This document shows positions 38,607 to 48,778 of a DNA stretch of 64,000 nucleotides, in pieces. Position numbers and translations under genes: made by a program. Position 1 is the first letter of the stretch. Every line of letters starts with the position of its first letter. Under the pieces are notes generated by a model that saw nothing but the letters and a program-made list of their open reading frames with translations, did not search any database and had not been told where the DNA came from. This DNA comes from Acidimicrobiia bacterium (GTDB taxonomy: Bacteria; Actinomycetota; Acidimicrobiia; Acidimicrobiales; Poriferisodalaceae): assembly GCA_022820505.1 (NCBI GenBank), contig JAJEFK010000007.1:1-64000 (forward strand), given 5' to 3'.

Positions 38607-41485
38607 GCGAGCACGGCACGAGCGAACAGGACTCCCCGCCAAGGCCAGAAGTGCAGCTCGGTTCGGCGGCTCCGCACGACCAATGGCATGACTGGTCTGA
38701 GCTTGATGCCGCGGCGTGGCCGGAGCGTGTCGAGCGCAACTACACCCTGGTGCCCACCACCTGCTTCAACTGCGAGGCGGCCTGCGGTCTCGTGGCCTAT
38801 ATCGACCGCGACACCGACGAGGTCGTTCGCTTCGAGGGCAACCCCGAACACCCCGCATCGCGCGGCCGCAACTGCGCCAAGGGCCCCGCCACGATCAACC
38901 AGGTTCACGACACCGAACGCATCCTCTACCCGCTGCGCCGGACGGGTGAGCGCGGCAGCGGCGGATGGGAACGCGTCAGCTGGGACGAAGCGCTGACCGA
39001 GATCGCAGCACGCATCCGGGCGGCCATCGTCGAGGGCCGCCGCGACGAGGTCATGTACCACGTCGGCCGGCCCGGCGAAGACGGCTACACCGAGCGTGTG
39101 CTCACGGCGTGGGGCATCGACGGGCACAACAGCCACACCAATGTCTGCTCCTCCAGCGCCCGTGTCGGCTACGCGACATGGATGGGCCACGACCGGCCGT
39201 CGTCGGACTTCGCCAACGCCGAGGTCATCTTCCTGATCTCGAGCCACCTCGAGGCGGGGCACTACTTCAACCCGCACGCCCAGCGCATCATCGAGGCCCA
39301 GCAGCGGGGAGCGACGGTGATCTGCGTCGATCCGCGGCTGTCGAACACGGGGGCCAAGGCCGACCACTGGCTGCCGGCGTGGCCCGGTACCGAACCGGTC
39401 CTGCTGCTGAGCCTGGCCCACCTGTTGCTCGAGGCAGGTACGTGGGACCGAGCTTTCGTGCACCGCTGGACGAACTGGCAGACCTACCTGGCCGAGACCC
39501 GGCCCGATCTGCCGCCGACGTTCGAGTCGGTCGAGGTGGCGCTGCGCGACGCCTACGCGGAGTACACGCCTGAGCGGGCAGCAGAGCTGTGCGGGGTGGA
39601 TGCCAGCGATCTGCGAGAGATCGCGCACGCGATCGGCGGGGCGCTGGGCCGCTTCGCCTCTCACAACTGGCGCGCCGCCGGTGCGGGCAACCTCGGCGGC
39701 TGGCAGACCGCACGGTGCCTGTTCCTGCTCAACGTGCTCACCGGATCGGTCGGCACGGTGGGGGGCACCACCGGAGCGGGCTGGCACAAGATGAAGCCGG
39801 CACCGCCGCTGCGGCCGCCGCCGGTGGAGCACTGGAACGAGCTGTCGTGGCCGCGCGAGTACCCGCTCAGCCACCACGAGATGTCGATCCTGCTGCCGCA
39901 CTTCCTGCGCGAGGGCAGGGGCAAGCTCGATACCTACTTCACCCGCGTCTACAACCCGGTGTGGACGAACCCCGATGGCTTCAGCTGGCTGGAGACGCTG
40001 AGCGATCCCGAGCGGGTGGGCTGCCATGTTGCGCTCACACCGACGTGGTCGGAGACAGCGTGGTTTGCCGACTATGTGCTGCCGATGGGCGTGGGCTCGG
40101 AGCGCCATGACCTGGCGTCATTCGAGACGCACGCAGGCCAGTGGCTGGGCTTCCGCCAGCCGGTAATGCGCCGGTATGCCGAGCTGCGGGGAGCCGAGCT
40201 CGGCCCCGAGAGCCGGACCCACGAATTCAACCCAGGCGAGGTCTGGGAGGAGAACGAGTTCTGGATCGACCTGTCGTGGCGGATCGACCCCGATGGCTCG
40301 CTCGGCGTCCGCCAGTGGTTCGAGAGCCCGTCCCGCCCTGGCGAGCCCATCAGCATCGACGAGTACTACGAGGCGATCTTCACCGACGAAGTGCCCGGCC
40401 TCGCCGACGACGCCGCGGCAGCAGGGCAGACGCCGCTCGAGTTCATGCGTGACCGGGGCGCATACGCAGTGCGCGGCGATCCCTACGGTCACCACGAGCG
40501 AGTCGTTGAGCCCGCGCAGCTGGCCGGCACCGTCTTGGGCGACGACGACGTCCACCGGCCGTCGCGCGACACAGTCCGCGGCGCCACCTCATCGCTGCCG
40601 CCGCTCGGCGATGGCTCCGTGGCGGTGCAGGTGGCAGGAGCGGCCCGTCACGGGTTCCCGACGCCGTCGCGCAAGCTGGAGCTGTACTCGACGACATTGG
40701 CCGATTGGGGCTGGCCCGAGCATGCGACCCCCGGCTGGATACCCAGCCACGTTCATTGGCAGCATCTGGATCTGGCCGGCAACGAGCGGATCCTGGTGCC
40801 GACTTTTCGCATCCCGACGCTCATCCACACCAGGTCGGCGAACGCCAAGTGGCTGGCGGAGATCAGCCACCGCCATCCGCTGTGGATCCACCCTTCAGAC
40901 GCCGAGGCGCTGGGCATGGAGGTGGGCGGCCTCGTGCGGGTCAGCACCCGCATCGGCCACTTCGTCATCTCGGCCTGGCGCACCGAGGGCATACGTCCCG
41001 GCGTGGTGGCGGCCTCGCACCATATGGGCCGTTGGCGCCTCGACCCCGCGCCCGAGGCTGAACCGCCAGCAAGTGCCCGCGCTGGTGGCCCGAGGTCCTG
41101 GGCTGGCGGTCCTGCAGAGATCCAGCGCGACGGCACCGTGTGGCAGCTCCGGCGCACTGGTTCGATGACGCCGTTCGCCTCCGACGACCCCGATTCTGAG
41201 CGGGTTTGGTGGAACGACACCGGCGTCCACCAGAATCTCACGTTCTCGGTGCAGCCTGACCCGATCTCCGGCATGCAGTGCTGGCACCAGCGGGTGCGAG
41301 TCGGCCCGGCCGAACCCGGCGACCGCTACGGCGATGTCGTGGTCGATACTGAGCGTGCGCGGGCCGCCTACGAGGAGTGGCTGGCGATGACCCGACCGGC
41401 TCCCGGTCCCGGCGGGTTGCGCCGTCCTACTTGGCTTGCCCGGCCCCTCAAGCCCACCGCCGAGGCATACCGCTTCGATTCCTGA
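38603..41485 (+). CDS. Molybdopterin oxidoreductase, PsrA/PhsA-like catalytic subunit
   Basis: This 960-aa DMSO-reductase-superfamily enzyme has an N-terminal [4Fe-4S] motif CFNCEAACGL...GRNCAKGPA. The pocket region NVCSSSARVGYATWMG is where Cys is the likely Mo ligand, as in polysulfide/thiosulfate reductases. Later come VDPRLSNTGAKADHWLPAWPGTE and a molydopterin dinucleotide-binding C-terminal domain (ILVPTFRIPTLIHTRSANAKWL). No twin-arginine signal is visible, so it appears cytosolic, unlike most Psr/Phs enzymes. Together with the fused Fe-S/NrfD-like protein it forms a two-gene complex. The substrate (a sulfur compound or other oxyanion) cannot be read from sequence. Alternative upstream starts lie inside the preceding gene. 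Confidence 0.9.
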   Translation: MSEHGTSEQDSPPRPEVQLGSAAPHDQWHDWSELDAAAWPERVERNYTLVPTTCFNCEAACGLVAYIDRDTDEVVRFEGNPEHPASRGRNCAKGPATINQVHDTERILYPLRRTGERGSGGWERVSWDEALTEIAARIRAAIVEGRRDEVMYHVGRPGEDGYTERVLTAWGIDGHNSHTNVCSSSARVGYATWMGHDRPSSDFANAEVIFLISSHLEAGHYFNPHAQRIIEAQQRGATVICVDPRLSNTGAKADHWLPAWPGTEPVLLLSLAHLLLEAGTWDRAFVHRWTNWQTYLAETRPDLPPTFESVEVALRDAYAEYTPERAAELCGVDASDLREIAHAIGGALGRFASHNWRAAGAGNLGGWQTARCLFLLNVLTGSVGTVGGTTGAGWHKMKPAPPLRPPPVEHWNELSWPREYPLSHHEMSILLPHFLREGRGKLDTYFTRVYNPVWTNPDGFSWLETLSDPERVGCHVALTPTWSETAWFADYVLPMGVGSERHDLASFETHAGQWLGFRQPVMRRYAELRGAELGPESRTHEFNPGEVWEENEFWIDLSWRIDPDGSLGVRQWFESPSRPGEPISIDEYYEAIFTDEVPGLADDAAAAGQTPLEFMRDRGAYAVRGDPYGHHERVVEPAQLAGTVLGDDDVHRPSRDTVRGATSSLPPLGDGSVAVQVAGAARHGFPTPSRKLELYSTTLADWGWPEHATPGWIPSHVHWQHLDLAGNERILVPTFRIPTLIHTRSANAKWLAEISHRHPLWIHPSDAEALGMEVGGLVRVSTRIGHFVISAWRTEGIRPGVVAASHHMGRWRLDPAPEAEPPASARAGGPRSWAGGPAEIQRDGTVWQLRRTGSMTPFASDDPDSERVWWNDTGVHQNLTFSVQPDPISGMQCWHQRVRVGPAEPGDRYGDVVVDTERARAAYEEWLAMTRPAPGPGGLRRPTWLARPLKPTAEAYRFDS

Positions 41486-41504
41486 GGGTGTCTGCAGACG
41501 GGCG

Positions 41505-42257
41505 TCAGCTCGGCTTGTGCGCCTTGCGGGAACCTGCTTCCCAGTCCTCCATCTCGGGTGCTTCGGTGATAGTGCCCAGCACATTCAGCTGCGGGGCTTC
41601 GCGCAACGAACGCTTCAGCTCTGCAAAGCCCGGGAAGCGCGCGAGCTCGATGACGGCATTCCACAGCGGCACGGCCTGTTCGTCGGAGGGAACCCGCGAG
41701 ATCACCGGTCCGAAGAACGACAGGCCGTCGGGCGGCTCGAACGTGATGATCGGCGTGCCGACGTCTCGCCCGGTGCGGCTCAGGGCAAGCTCCGTTTCGG
41801 CTTCGATCTCGGCATCCCACGACTCGTCGTCGACCGTTGCAGCGAAGTCCGTCGGCAGGCCGGCAGTAGCCAACGCCTCAGCGGTGTGCTCTGCGGTGCC
41901 GATGCGATCCCGCAGGCCCGAGCCCTTGGGCATCTCCCAGTAATGCTGGCCCATCGCGTCATACAGCGGGCCCATCACGTCACGGCCCAGCTCGGCTCGC
42001 ACCTTGGCTGCGACGCGGAGCATCCGCAGCCCTGCGGTGTGGCCCTGCTCGTACCCGGCGGGAAAATCCGTGGCGTAGTCGCGGTGCTTGTTCAGGATGC
42101 GCAGCGAGATGAAACGCCAGTCCACCGAGTAGCCCGTCTGGGCAACCACCTTCTCGACCCAGCGCGACGTAATCCAGGCAAAGGGGCACACCGGATCCCA
42201 GAAGAACTCGAGATCGGGAGGTGCCTCAGCGCCCTCGGCTCCCCGTGTAGTACTCAT
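41505..42257 (-). CDS. DsbA-like mycothiol-dependent nitroreductase (Rv2466c-like)
   Basis: This 250-aa thioredoxin-fold protein resembles M. tuberculosis Rv2466c, which uses mycothiol to reduce nitro compounds and disulfides. The N-terminus carries FFWDPVCPFAWITSRWVEKV with a single active-site Cys (CPFAW), followed by VDWRFISLRILN. The C-terminal half has GTPIITF before a cis-Pro-like turn and SFFGPVISRVP. It sits tail to tail with the molybdoenzyme, 19 bp apart, and divergent from the alpha/beta hydrolase. It supports an actinobacterial origin, since mycothiol is restricted to that phylum. Confidence 0.9.
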   Translation of the reverse strand: MSTTRGAEGAEAPPDLEFFWDPVCPFAWITSRWVEKVVAQTGYSVDWRFISLRILNKHRDYATDFPAGYEQGHTAGLRMLRVAAKVRAELGRDVMGPLYDAMGQHYWEMPKGSGLRDRIGTAEHTAEALATAGLPTDFAATVDDESWDAEIEAETELALSRTGRDVGTPIITFEPPDGLSFFGPVISRVPSDEQAVPLWNAVIELARFPGFAELKRSLREAPQLNVLGTITEAPEMEDWEAGSRKAHKPS

Positions 42258-42274
42258 GCGCGCATGGCTAGCAC

Positions 42275-43189
42275 ATGGGCTGTCCAGACATGAGTGGTCC
42301 TGACGGTGTCACGCCGGCGCCGGCGATGGTCGAAGTAGCCGAAGGCGTCGAGCTCGCGCTGCATCGACTGGGCGGCGACGGGCCGCCGTTGCTGTTCGTG
42401 CATGCCACCGGCTTCAACGGCCGAACCTACGGTCCGCTCACCAGCCGCCTGACCGAGCACTTCACTGTGTGGGCACCTGATCTCCGCGCCCACGGCTGGA
42501 GTCCGCCGCCCGCCGAACGCGACTTCCTGTGGACAACGCTGGCGAATGATCTGCTGGGCATCGTCGATCATCTGGGCATCGCTCACGGCGAGTTGGACTG
42601 CGTCGGGCATTCGATCGGCGCCGCGACGCTGCTGCTGGCCGATGCGCAGCGGCCCGGCACCGTCCGGCGCATGTATGGCTACGAGCCGGTGGTGTGGCGC
42701 ATCGAAGACCAATTCGGTCCGGGCGAGAACCCGTTGATCGCGCTCACCACCAAGCGTCGGGAGGAGTTCGCCTCACGCGGCGAGGCCTTCGAGCGCTTCG
42801 CATCGCGGCCGCCGTTCAGCGGTGTGCGGGCCGATGCGCTGGCGAGCTACCTCGCCCACGGGTTCGAGGATCTGCCTGACGGCTCGGTGCGGCTGCGCTG
42901 CCGTGCCGCAGACGAGGCGGCAACCTACGACGGCGAGTGGGTCTCCACGACGGCTCGTCTCGAGGGCGGCCAGACACCGGTGGTCATCGGCAAAGGACTC
43001 GAGATGACCTTCGAGGACATCGGGGTGCCCGCGCATGAGGCGTTGGGAAACTCGCGGCTCATCACCTACCACGGACTGGGGCACTTCGGGCCGTTTGAGG
43101 CGCCCGACGTGATCGCGTCCGACGCCTTGGCGACCCTGCTGGGTCAGGAAGCGGCGGCCGCGCAGCCGGAGACGAAGTCGGCCAAGTAG
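42275..43189 (+). CDS. Alpha/beta hydrolase (paralogue of 28907-29755)
   Basis: This protein of up to 304 aa has LLFVHATGFNGRTYGP, the elbow GHSIGAATLLLAD, YEPVVWRIED and the terminal His in YHGLGHFGPFE. A shared lid segment (RPPFSGVRADALASYL) shows it is a paralogue of the hydrolase at 28907. The start is uncertain: ATG 42275 gives the longest form, and ATG 42290 or a later Met would also keep the fold. The 3' end overlaps the convergent hydrolase by 46 bp, which is unusual. The substrate is unknown; neighbours suggest aromatic degradation. Confidence 0.85.
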   Translation: MGCPDMSGPDGVTPAPAMVEVAEGVELALHRLGGDGPPLLFVHATGFNGRTYGPLTSRLTEHFTVWAPDLRAHGWSPPPAERDFLWTTLANDLLGIVDHLGIAHGELDCVGHSIGAATLLLADAQRPGTVRRMYGYEPVVWRIEDQFGPGENPLIALTTKRREEFASRGEAFERFASRPPFSGVRADALASYLAHGFEDLPDGSVRLRCRAADEAATYDGEWVSTTARLEGGQTPVVIGKGLEMTFEDIGVPAHEALGNSRLITYHGLGHFGPFEAPDVIASDALATLLGQEAAAAQPETKSAK

Positions 43190-43983
43190 CCGGCGATGCG
43201 CTCGGGCTGGTCGCGATGGGCGACGTGGCCGCAGTCGGCAAGCAGGTGGCCGGTCGCGTTCGGCGCTGACTGGACGATCGTCGACACCTGCGCTTCGGTG
43301 CCGTACTGATCGCCGTCGCCCTGCAGCACCAGGACCGGGCAGTCGATGCGTTCCAGCAGCGGTCGGATGTCCCAGTGGCGAAATCGCGGTGTCAGCCAGA
43401 CGTCTCGCCAGCGCTCGAAGGCGAGACGGGGGTGGTCGTGGTGGCGGGCGAGTCCCGAGATCACCTGCTCGCGCTGGCCGTCGATGGCGCGTATGCCGTC
43501 GATGCAGATGTCCTCGATGAACGAGTGCGGCGCAATAACAGCCACGCCGAGCGGCACCACTGATGCCAAGCCCGCTGCGATCAGCGAGATGGACGCTCCG
43601 TCGCTGTGACCGACGAGAATTGGTCGGCGGATGCCGAGCTCGTCGAGCACGGCGGGCAGCACCTCGGCGGCCTCGCGTTCCATGAAGCCGTCGCTGTAGG
43701 CCTCGGGCAGCGGGTCTGAACGGCCGTAGCCGCCGCGGTCGTAGGCGACTACCTCGAGCCCGCACCGGCGCGCCAGCTGCTCGGGCAGGTCCCGCCACTG
43801 CGTGATGCTGCCGAGGCCTTCGTGCAGCATCACGATTACCGGGCTGTTCCCGGTGCTGATGTGTCGGCTGTCGGTGCCTCCGGGAGAGATCCGGCGGTAG
43901 GCGATGCCGACCGAGTCAACCTGCAGGCGGCCGTCCACGGCGACAGTGCTGCCTGCGTTGACTTCGCCTGCCGCAGAGCCCAT
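43144..43983 (-). CDS. Alpha/beta hydrolase of the box cluster
   Basis: This 279-aa hydrolase has VMLHEGLGSITQWRDLPEQL, VAYDRGGYGRSDPLP, the elbow GHSDGASIS, Asp in VLQGDGDQYG and His in DCGHVAHRDQPE. It starts 5 bp after the boxB stop on the same strand, so it is almost certainly co-transcribed with boxC-boxB. It may hydrolyse a CoA ester or lactone in benzoate breakdown (inference). The frame runs 57 codons further upstream into boxB. ATG 43983 is chosen because it lies just past the boxB stop. Its end overlaps the convergent hydrolase. Confidence 0.86.
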   Translation of the reverse strand: MGSAAGEVNAGSTVAVDGRLQVDSVGIAYRRISPGGTDSRHISTGNSPVIVMLHEGLGSITQWRDLPEQLARRCGLEVVAYDRGGYGRSDPLPEAYSDGFMEREAAEVLPAVLDELGIRRPILVGHSDGASISLIAAGLASVVPLGVAVIAPHSFIEDICIDGIRAIDGQREQVISGLARHHDHPRLAFERWRDVWLTPRFRHWDIRPLLERIDCPVLVLQGDGDQYGTEAQVSTIVQSAPNATGHLLADCGHVAHRDQPERIAGYLADFVSGCAAAAS

Positions 43984-43988
43984 GGCGA

Positions 43989-45404
<1,416 letters not shown>

Positions 45405-45437
45405 GGGCGCTTCCCCTCGTCGCCGCGGAGGCCGAAT

Positions 45438-47165
45438 TTACACACGGTCTGTGGCGTAGTTCGGGCGAGTGCCGGTGCCGTAGCGGGTCAGCGCGCCGTT
45501 CGGGCCAGTGGCGTTCGGGCGGATGAAGATCCAGTTCTGCCAGGCCGACAGCCGGCCGAAGATCTTGGTGGCCATCGTCTCGGGGCCGCAGAAGCGGTGG
45601 TTGGCCTCCATGGCGGTCAGCGCGTCGGGCGAGAAGGCGGCGCGCTCCTCGATCGCCAGTCTCAGATCGTCGTCCCAATCGAGGTCGTCGGGAGTCGCGG
45701 TCGCCAGCCCGGCCTCGGCCGCAGCCTGTGCATCGAGGGCGGAACCGACGGTGTCGCGGGCGGCGGCAATGGCTTCGTCATCTCCCCAGAGTCGAGACTG
45801 CAGCCGGGTGAGGCCGTTGGCCATGGGCATCGATCCGAGGCTGATCTCGGTCATGGACAGCGCCGGCAGGTCGGCCTCTGGGCTCGGGGGTCCGCGCAGT
45901 GCTCGCACGGCCATGCCCACGGCATCGTCGGGCCGCTCGTCGACGAATTCGCCCTCCAAGATGTAGGTGCGGTCGGCCGCCAGTGCCACCTCGGCGAGCA
46001 CGCCCGCGAAGCACGAGCCGGGCTCGATCGCGGCGATGAGCGTGCGAGCGGTGAGATCAAGCCGCGACAGGGTGCGACGCCAGAGCAGGGCGGTTTCCCG
46101 CTCGGCATGGTTGCCGGGCTCGCACAGCGCCCGGTCGTGGACGGTGACGCTTGCGTGGCTGCCCTCGGTCAGCAGCACCAGCGTGCCCAGCTCGGGTTCG
46201 TTGAAGCGCAGATGGCACAGCAGCCCATCGAGCTCCCGTGCCGCTCGCAGCGGCCAACGGGGATCGGGGCTCGCGCTGATCAGCACCTCGGCACAGGCCC
46301 GATCGCGGTCCGGTGCCATAGCGACGAACTCGCCGATCACGCTGCCGTCCGGGGTGGGCGAGATGCCCAGCGGTGCCAGCTCTACGGGCTCGCCGTCGGC
46401 GCCGGTTTGGGCGGCGCGGCTGTCTTCGGCCAGTGCAGCCGCTCTGACGCTGACGGCTTCGTCGAACGACGTACGCGGTGCCAGCTCATCCACCAGGCCC
46501 CACTCCAGCGCCACCTCGCCCCGCAGGCCCTCGGCTCTGGTGGCGAACACGTCGGCCCGATCGCGTCGCACGTGACGCTTGTCGGTCAGCCGGGTCAGCC
46601 CGCCCGTTCCCGGCAAAACACCCAGCAGCGGCACCTCGGGCAGCGATACGGCGGTGTTCCGGTCATCCACCAGCAAGATGTGATCGGTCGCCAGCGCCAG
46701 TTCGTACCCGCCTCCCGAGCATGCGCCTCCCACCGCAGCGAGGAATCGCAGCCCGCTGCCGGCCGATGCCTCTTCGAGTTCCAGACGGGTCTCGTTGGTG
46801 AACTTGCACAGGTTCACCTTGTGGGCATGGGTTGCAGCGGCCAGCGCCCGGATATTGGCTCCCGCGCAGAACACCCCCTCGTAGCCGCTGCCGATCACTA
46901 CGCAGCCCACCTCGGGGTGCTCGAAGCGGATGCGGCGGACGGCGTCGGCAAACTCCAGCTCGACGCCCATGTCGTAACTGTTCAGCTTCAGCTCGGCGCC
47001 GTCGAAGATGCCGCCGTCGGGCTGCACATGCATCTGCAACGTGGCGATGGGGCCGTCGACGTGCAGTTCCCAATGCCTCCACGGACGGAGATCGCCGAAG
47101 AAGTCGAGATACACCCCGGCGTCTGCTGGCCGCGTCTGCTCAGTGCTCACACGATGAGTGTGCAT
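45438..47165 (-). CDS. boxC: 2,3-epoxybenzoyl-CoA dihydrolase (benzoyl-CoA-dihydrodiol lyase)
   Basis: BoxC opens the ring of 2,3-epoxybenzoyl-CoA with two waters, giving 3,4-dehydroadipyl-CoA semialdehyde and formate. The 575-aa protein contains crotonase-like sequence in the N-terminal half (VFCAGANIRALAAATHAHKVN, GGACSGGGYELALATDHILL, VPLLGVLPGTGGLTRLTDKR). The C-terminal half ends in the family block FCGPETMATKIFGRLSAWQNWIF. The start is either ATG 47165 or GTG 47150; homology begins just after both. It is first in boxC-boxB-hydrolase and divergent from benzoate-CoA ligase across a 62-bp spacer. Confidence 0.95.
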   Translation of the reverse strand: MHTHRVSTEQTRPADAGVYLDFFGDLRPWRHWELHVDGPIATLQMHVQPDGGIFDGAELKLNSYDMGVELEFADAVRRIRFEHPEVGCVVIGSGYEGVFCAGANIRALAAATHAHKVNLCKFTNETRLELEEASAGSGLRFLAAVGGACSGGGYELALATDHILLVDDRNTAVSLPEVPLLGVLPGTGGLTRLTDKRHVRRDRADVFATRAEGLRGEVALEWGLVDELAPRTSFDEAVSVRAAALAEDSRAAQTGADGEPVELAPLGISPTPDGSVIGEFVAMAPDRDRACAEVLISASPDPRWPLRAARELDGLLCHLRFNEPELGTLVLLTEGSHASVTVHDRALCEPGNHAERETALLWRRTLSRLDLTARTLIAAIEPGSCFAGVLAEVALAADRTYILEGEFVDERPDDAVGMAVRALRGPPSPEADLPALSMTEISLGSMPMANGLTRLQSRLWGDDEAIAAARDTVGSALDAQAAAEAGLATATPDDLDWDDDLRLAIEERAAFSPDALTAMEANHRFCGPETMATKIFGRLSAWQNWIFIRPNATGPNGALTRYGTGTRPNYATDRV

Positions 47166-47227
47166 CGTTAGTGTTCGCTTCGACACCCAACTGTCCCGAG
47201 AATTACTCATCAGACGAGGAGGACAGC

Positions 47228-48724
47228 GTGAGCGCGAATGCCGTGCACCGATTCGTCATCGAACCGGCAGAGGCAAGTCCTGACGCCACAGCGATCGTCG
47301 ATGCTGCAAGCGGGCAGCACACGAGCAGGGCCGAGATGGTGGCGGGTGCGAAGGCGGCTGCGGCAGGGCTCGCTGAGCGCGGCGTGCAGCCCGAGCAGCG
47401 GGTGATGATGTGCGCGGCCGACACGCCCGCGTTCCTGTGGTGGTTCTGGGGCGCAATGTGGATCGGCGCTGTCCCGGTGCCGGTCTCCACCATGGTCCGC
47501 CGGCACGACTACGAGTTCCTGCTGAACGACAGTCGCGCTGTCGGACTGGTGTATTCGCCCCCGTTCGCCCCTGAGGTGTTGCCCGCAGCCGACGGCCAGC
47601 CGTTCCTGCGCTGGACGCTCGACGATTCCGACGAGGGACTGCTGGGCGACCCCAATGCGGCTCCGGAGCCCTTCGCTGCCGTCGACGACGACATTGCGTT
47701 CTGGCTCTACACCTCAGGCACCACCGGGCAGCCCAAGGGCGCCATGCACCGCCATATCGACATGTCGGTCTGCACCGACAGCTACGCCCGTGCCGTGTTG
47801 GACATGGGGCCCGACGATGTCGTCTATTCGGTGCCCAAGCTGTTCTTCGCCTACGGGCTGGGCAACTCCGGCTACTTCGCTTCTGGCAGCGGCGCCACTG
47901 CCGTGCTGAACGCCGACCGGCCCGAGCCGGCGGCGGTTGCCGAGCACGTTCGCACCCACCGGCCCACGCTGTTCTTCAGCGTGCCCACGAACTACGCGCA
48001 GCTGCTGGCCGCAGATCTTCCCGAAGACACGTTCTCGTCGGTGCGGCAAGGCATCTCCGGCGGCGAGCCGCTGCCTCCGGAGATTCACCGGCGCTTCGCC
48101 GAGCGATTCGGCGTGGAAATTCTCGACGGCATCGGCACCACCGAGCTGGCTCACATCGCCATATCCAACCGGCCGGGCGCTTCGGTGCCCGGCACGACGG
48201 GCACTCCGCTGGATGGCTATGAGGTGTCGCTGCGCGATGAGCACGGCAACGAGGTGGCCGATGGCGATCCGGGCGCGCTGCATGTGGCGGGCGGCTCGGT
48301 GATGACCGGTTACTGGAATCGCACGGAGCGCACCCGAGCGGCGCTGCAAGGGCGCTTCCTGGCCACCGGCGACACCTACATGCGCAACCCCGACGGCACC
48401 TATACCTACATGGGGCGATCCGACGACATGCTGAAGGTGGGAGGTATCTGGGTGTCTCCGATCGAGGTCGAAGGCTGCATTCTGGAGCTGGATGATGTGG
48501 TGCTGGCCGCTGTGGTCGGCGGCGCTGACGATGCTGGGCTGACCAAGCCGCATGCATTCGTGGTTCCCACCGAGGGCGCGCAGCGCGACACGCTGGCTGA
48601 GCGGGTGCAGGCGCATGTGCGCGAGCGGCTTGCGGCGTACAAGTACCCGCGGTGGGTGGATGTGGTGGAGGAGCTGCCGCTCACCGCCACGGGCAAGGTC
48701 AAGCGCTACTTGCTCCGCAGCTAG
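47228..48724 (+). CDS. Benzoate-CoA ligase family protein
   Basis: This 498-aa AMP-forming ligase activates benzoate (or a close analogue) with ATP and CoA. It has the P-loop YTSGTTGQPKGAMHRH, GISGGEPLPPEIHRRF, DGIGTTELAHIAISN, the hinge YMGRSDDMLKVGGIWVSP and the catalytic C-terminal lysine in LPLTATGKVKRYLL. The order and length fit benzoate-CoA ligases (BclA, BadA). A strong GAGGAGG ribosome binding site precedes the GTG start; the open frame upstream lies antisense to boxC. With boxB and boxC it forms the upper box pathway. Confidence 0.93.
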   Translation: MSANAVHRFVIEPAEASPDATAIVDAASGQHTSRAEMVAGAKAAAAGLAERGVQPEQRVMMCAADTPAFLWWFWGAMWIGAVPVPVSTMVRRHDYEFLLNDSRAVGLVYSPPFAPEVLPAADGQPFLRWTLDDSDEGLLGDPNAAPEPFAAVDDDIAFWLYTSGTTGQPKGAMHRHIDMSVCTDSYARAVLDMGPDDVVYSVPKLFFAYGLGNSGYFASGSGATAVLNADRPEPAAVAEHVRTHRPTLFFSVPTNYAQLLAADLPEDTFSSVRQGISGGEPLPPEIHRRFAERFGVEILDGIGTTELAHIAISNRPGASVPGTTGTPLDGYEVSLRDEHGNEVADGDPGALHVAGGSVMTGYWNRTERTRAALQGRFLATGDTYMRNPDGTYTYMGRSDDMLKVGGIWVSPIEVEGCILELDDVVLAAVVGGADDAGLTKPHAFVVPTEGAQRDTLAERVQAHVRERLAAYKYPRWVDVVEELPLTATGKVKRYLLRS

Positions 48725-48731
48725 CCGTTCA

Positions 48732-48778
48732 GCCCCAAGCGCGTGTGTCGGCCTGGGGCGTCAGCCCCAGGCGCGTGT
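48732..48778. terminator. Convergent hairpin with duplicated 15-bp unit
   Basis: A perfect 9-bp stem (48751-48759 with 48764-48772, loop GTCA) separates the ligase from the convergent esterase and extends into the esterase's last codons. The esterase tail (about 48763-48777) is repeated almost exactly at 48732-48746 (14 of 15 bases), beyond its stop. Confidence 0.65.
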
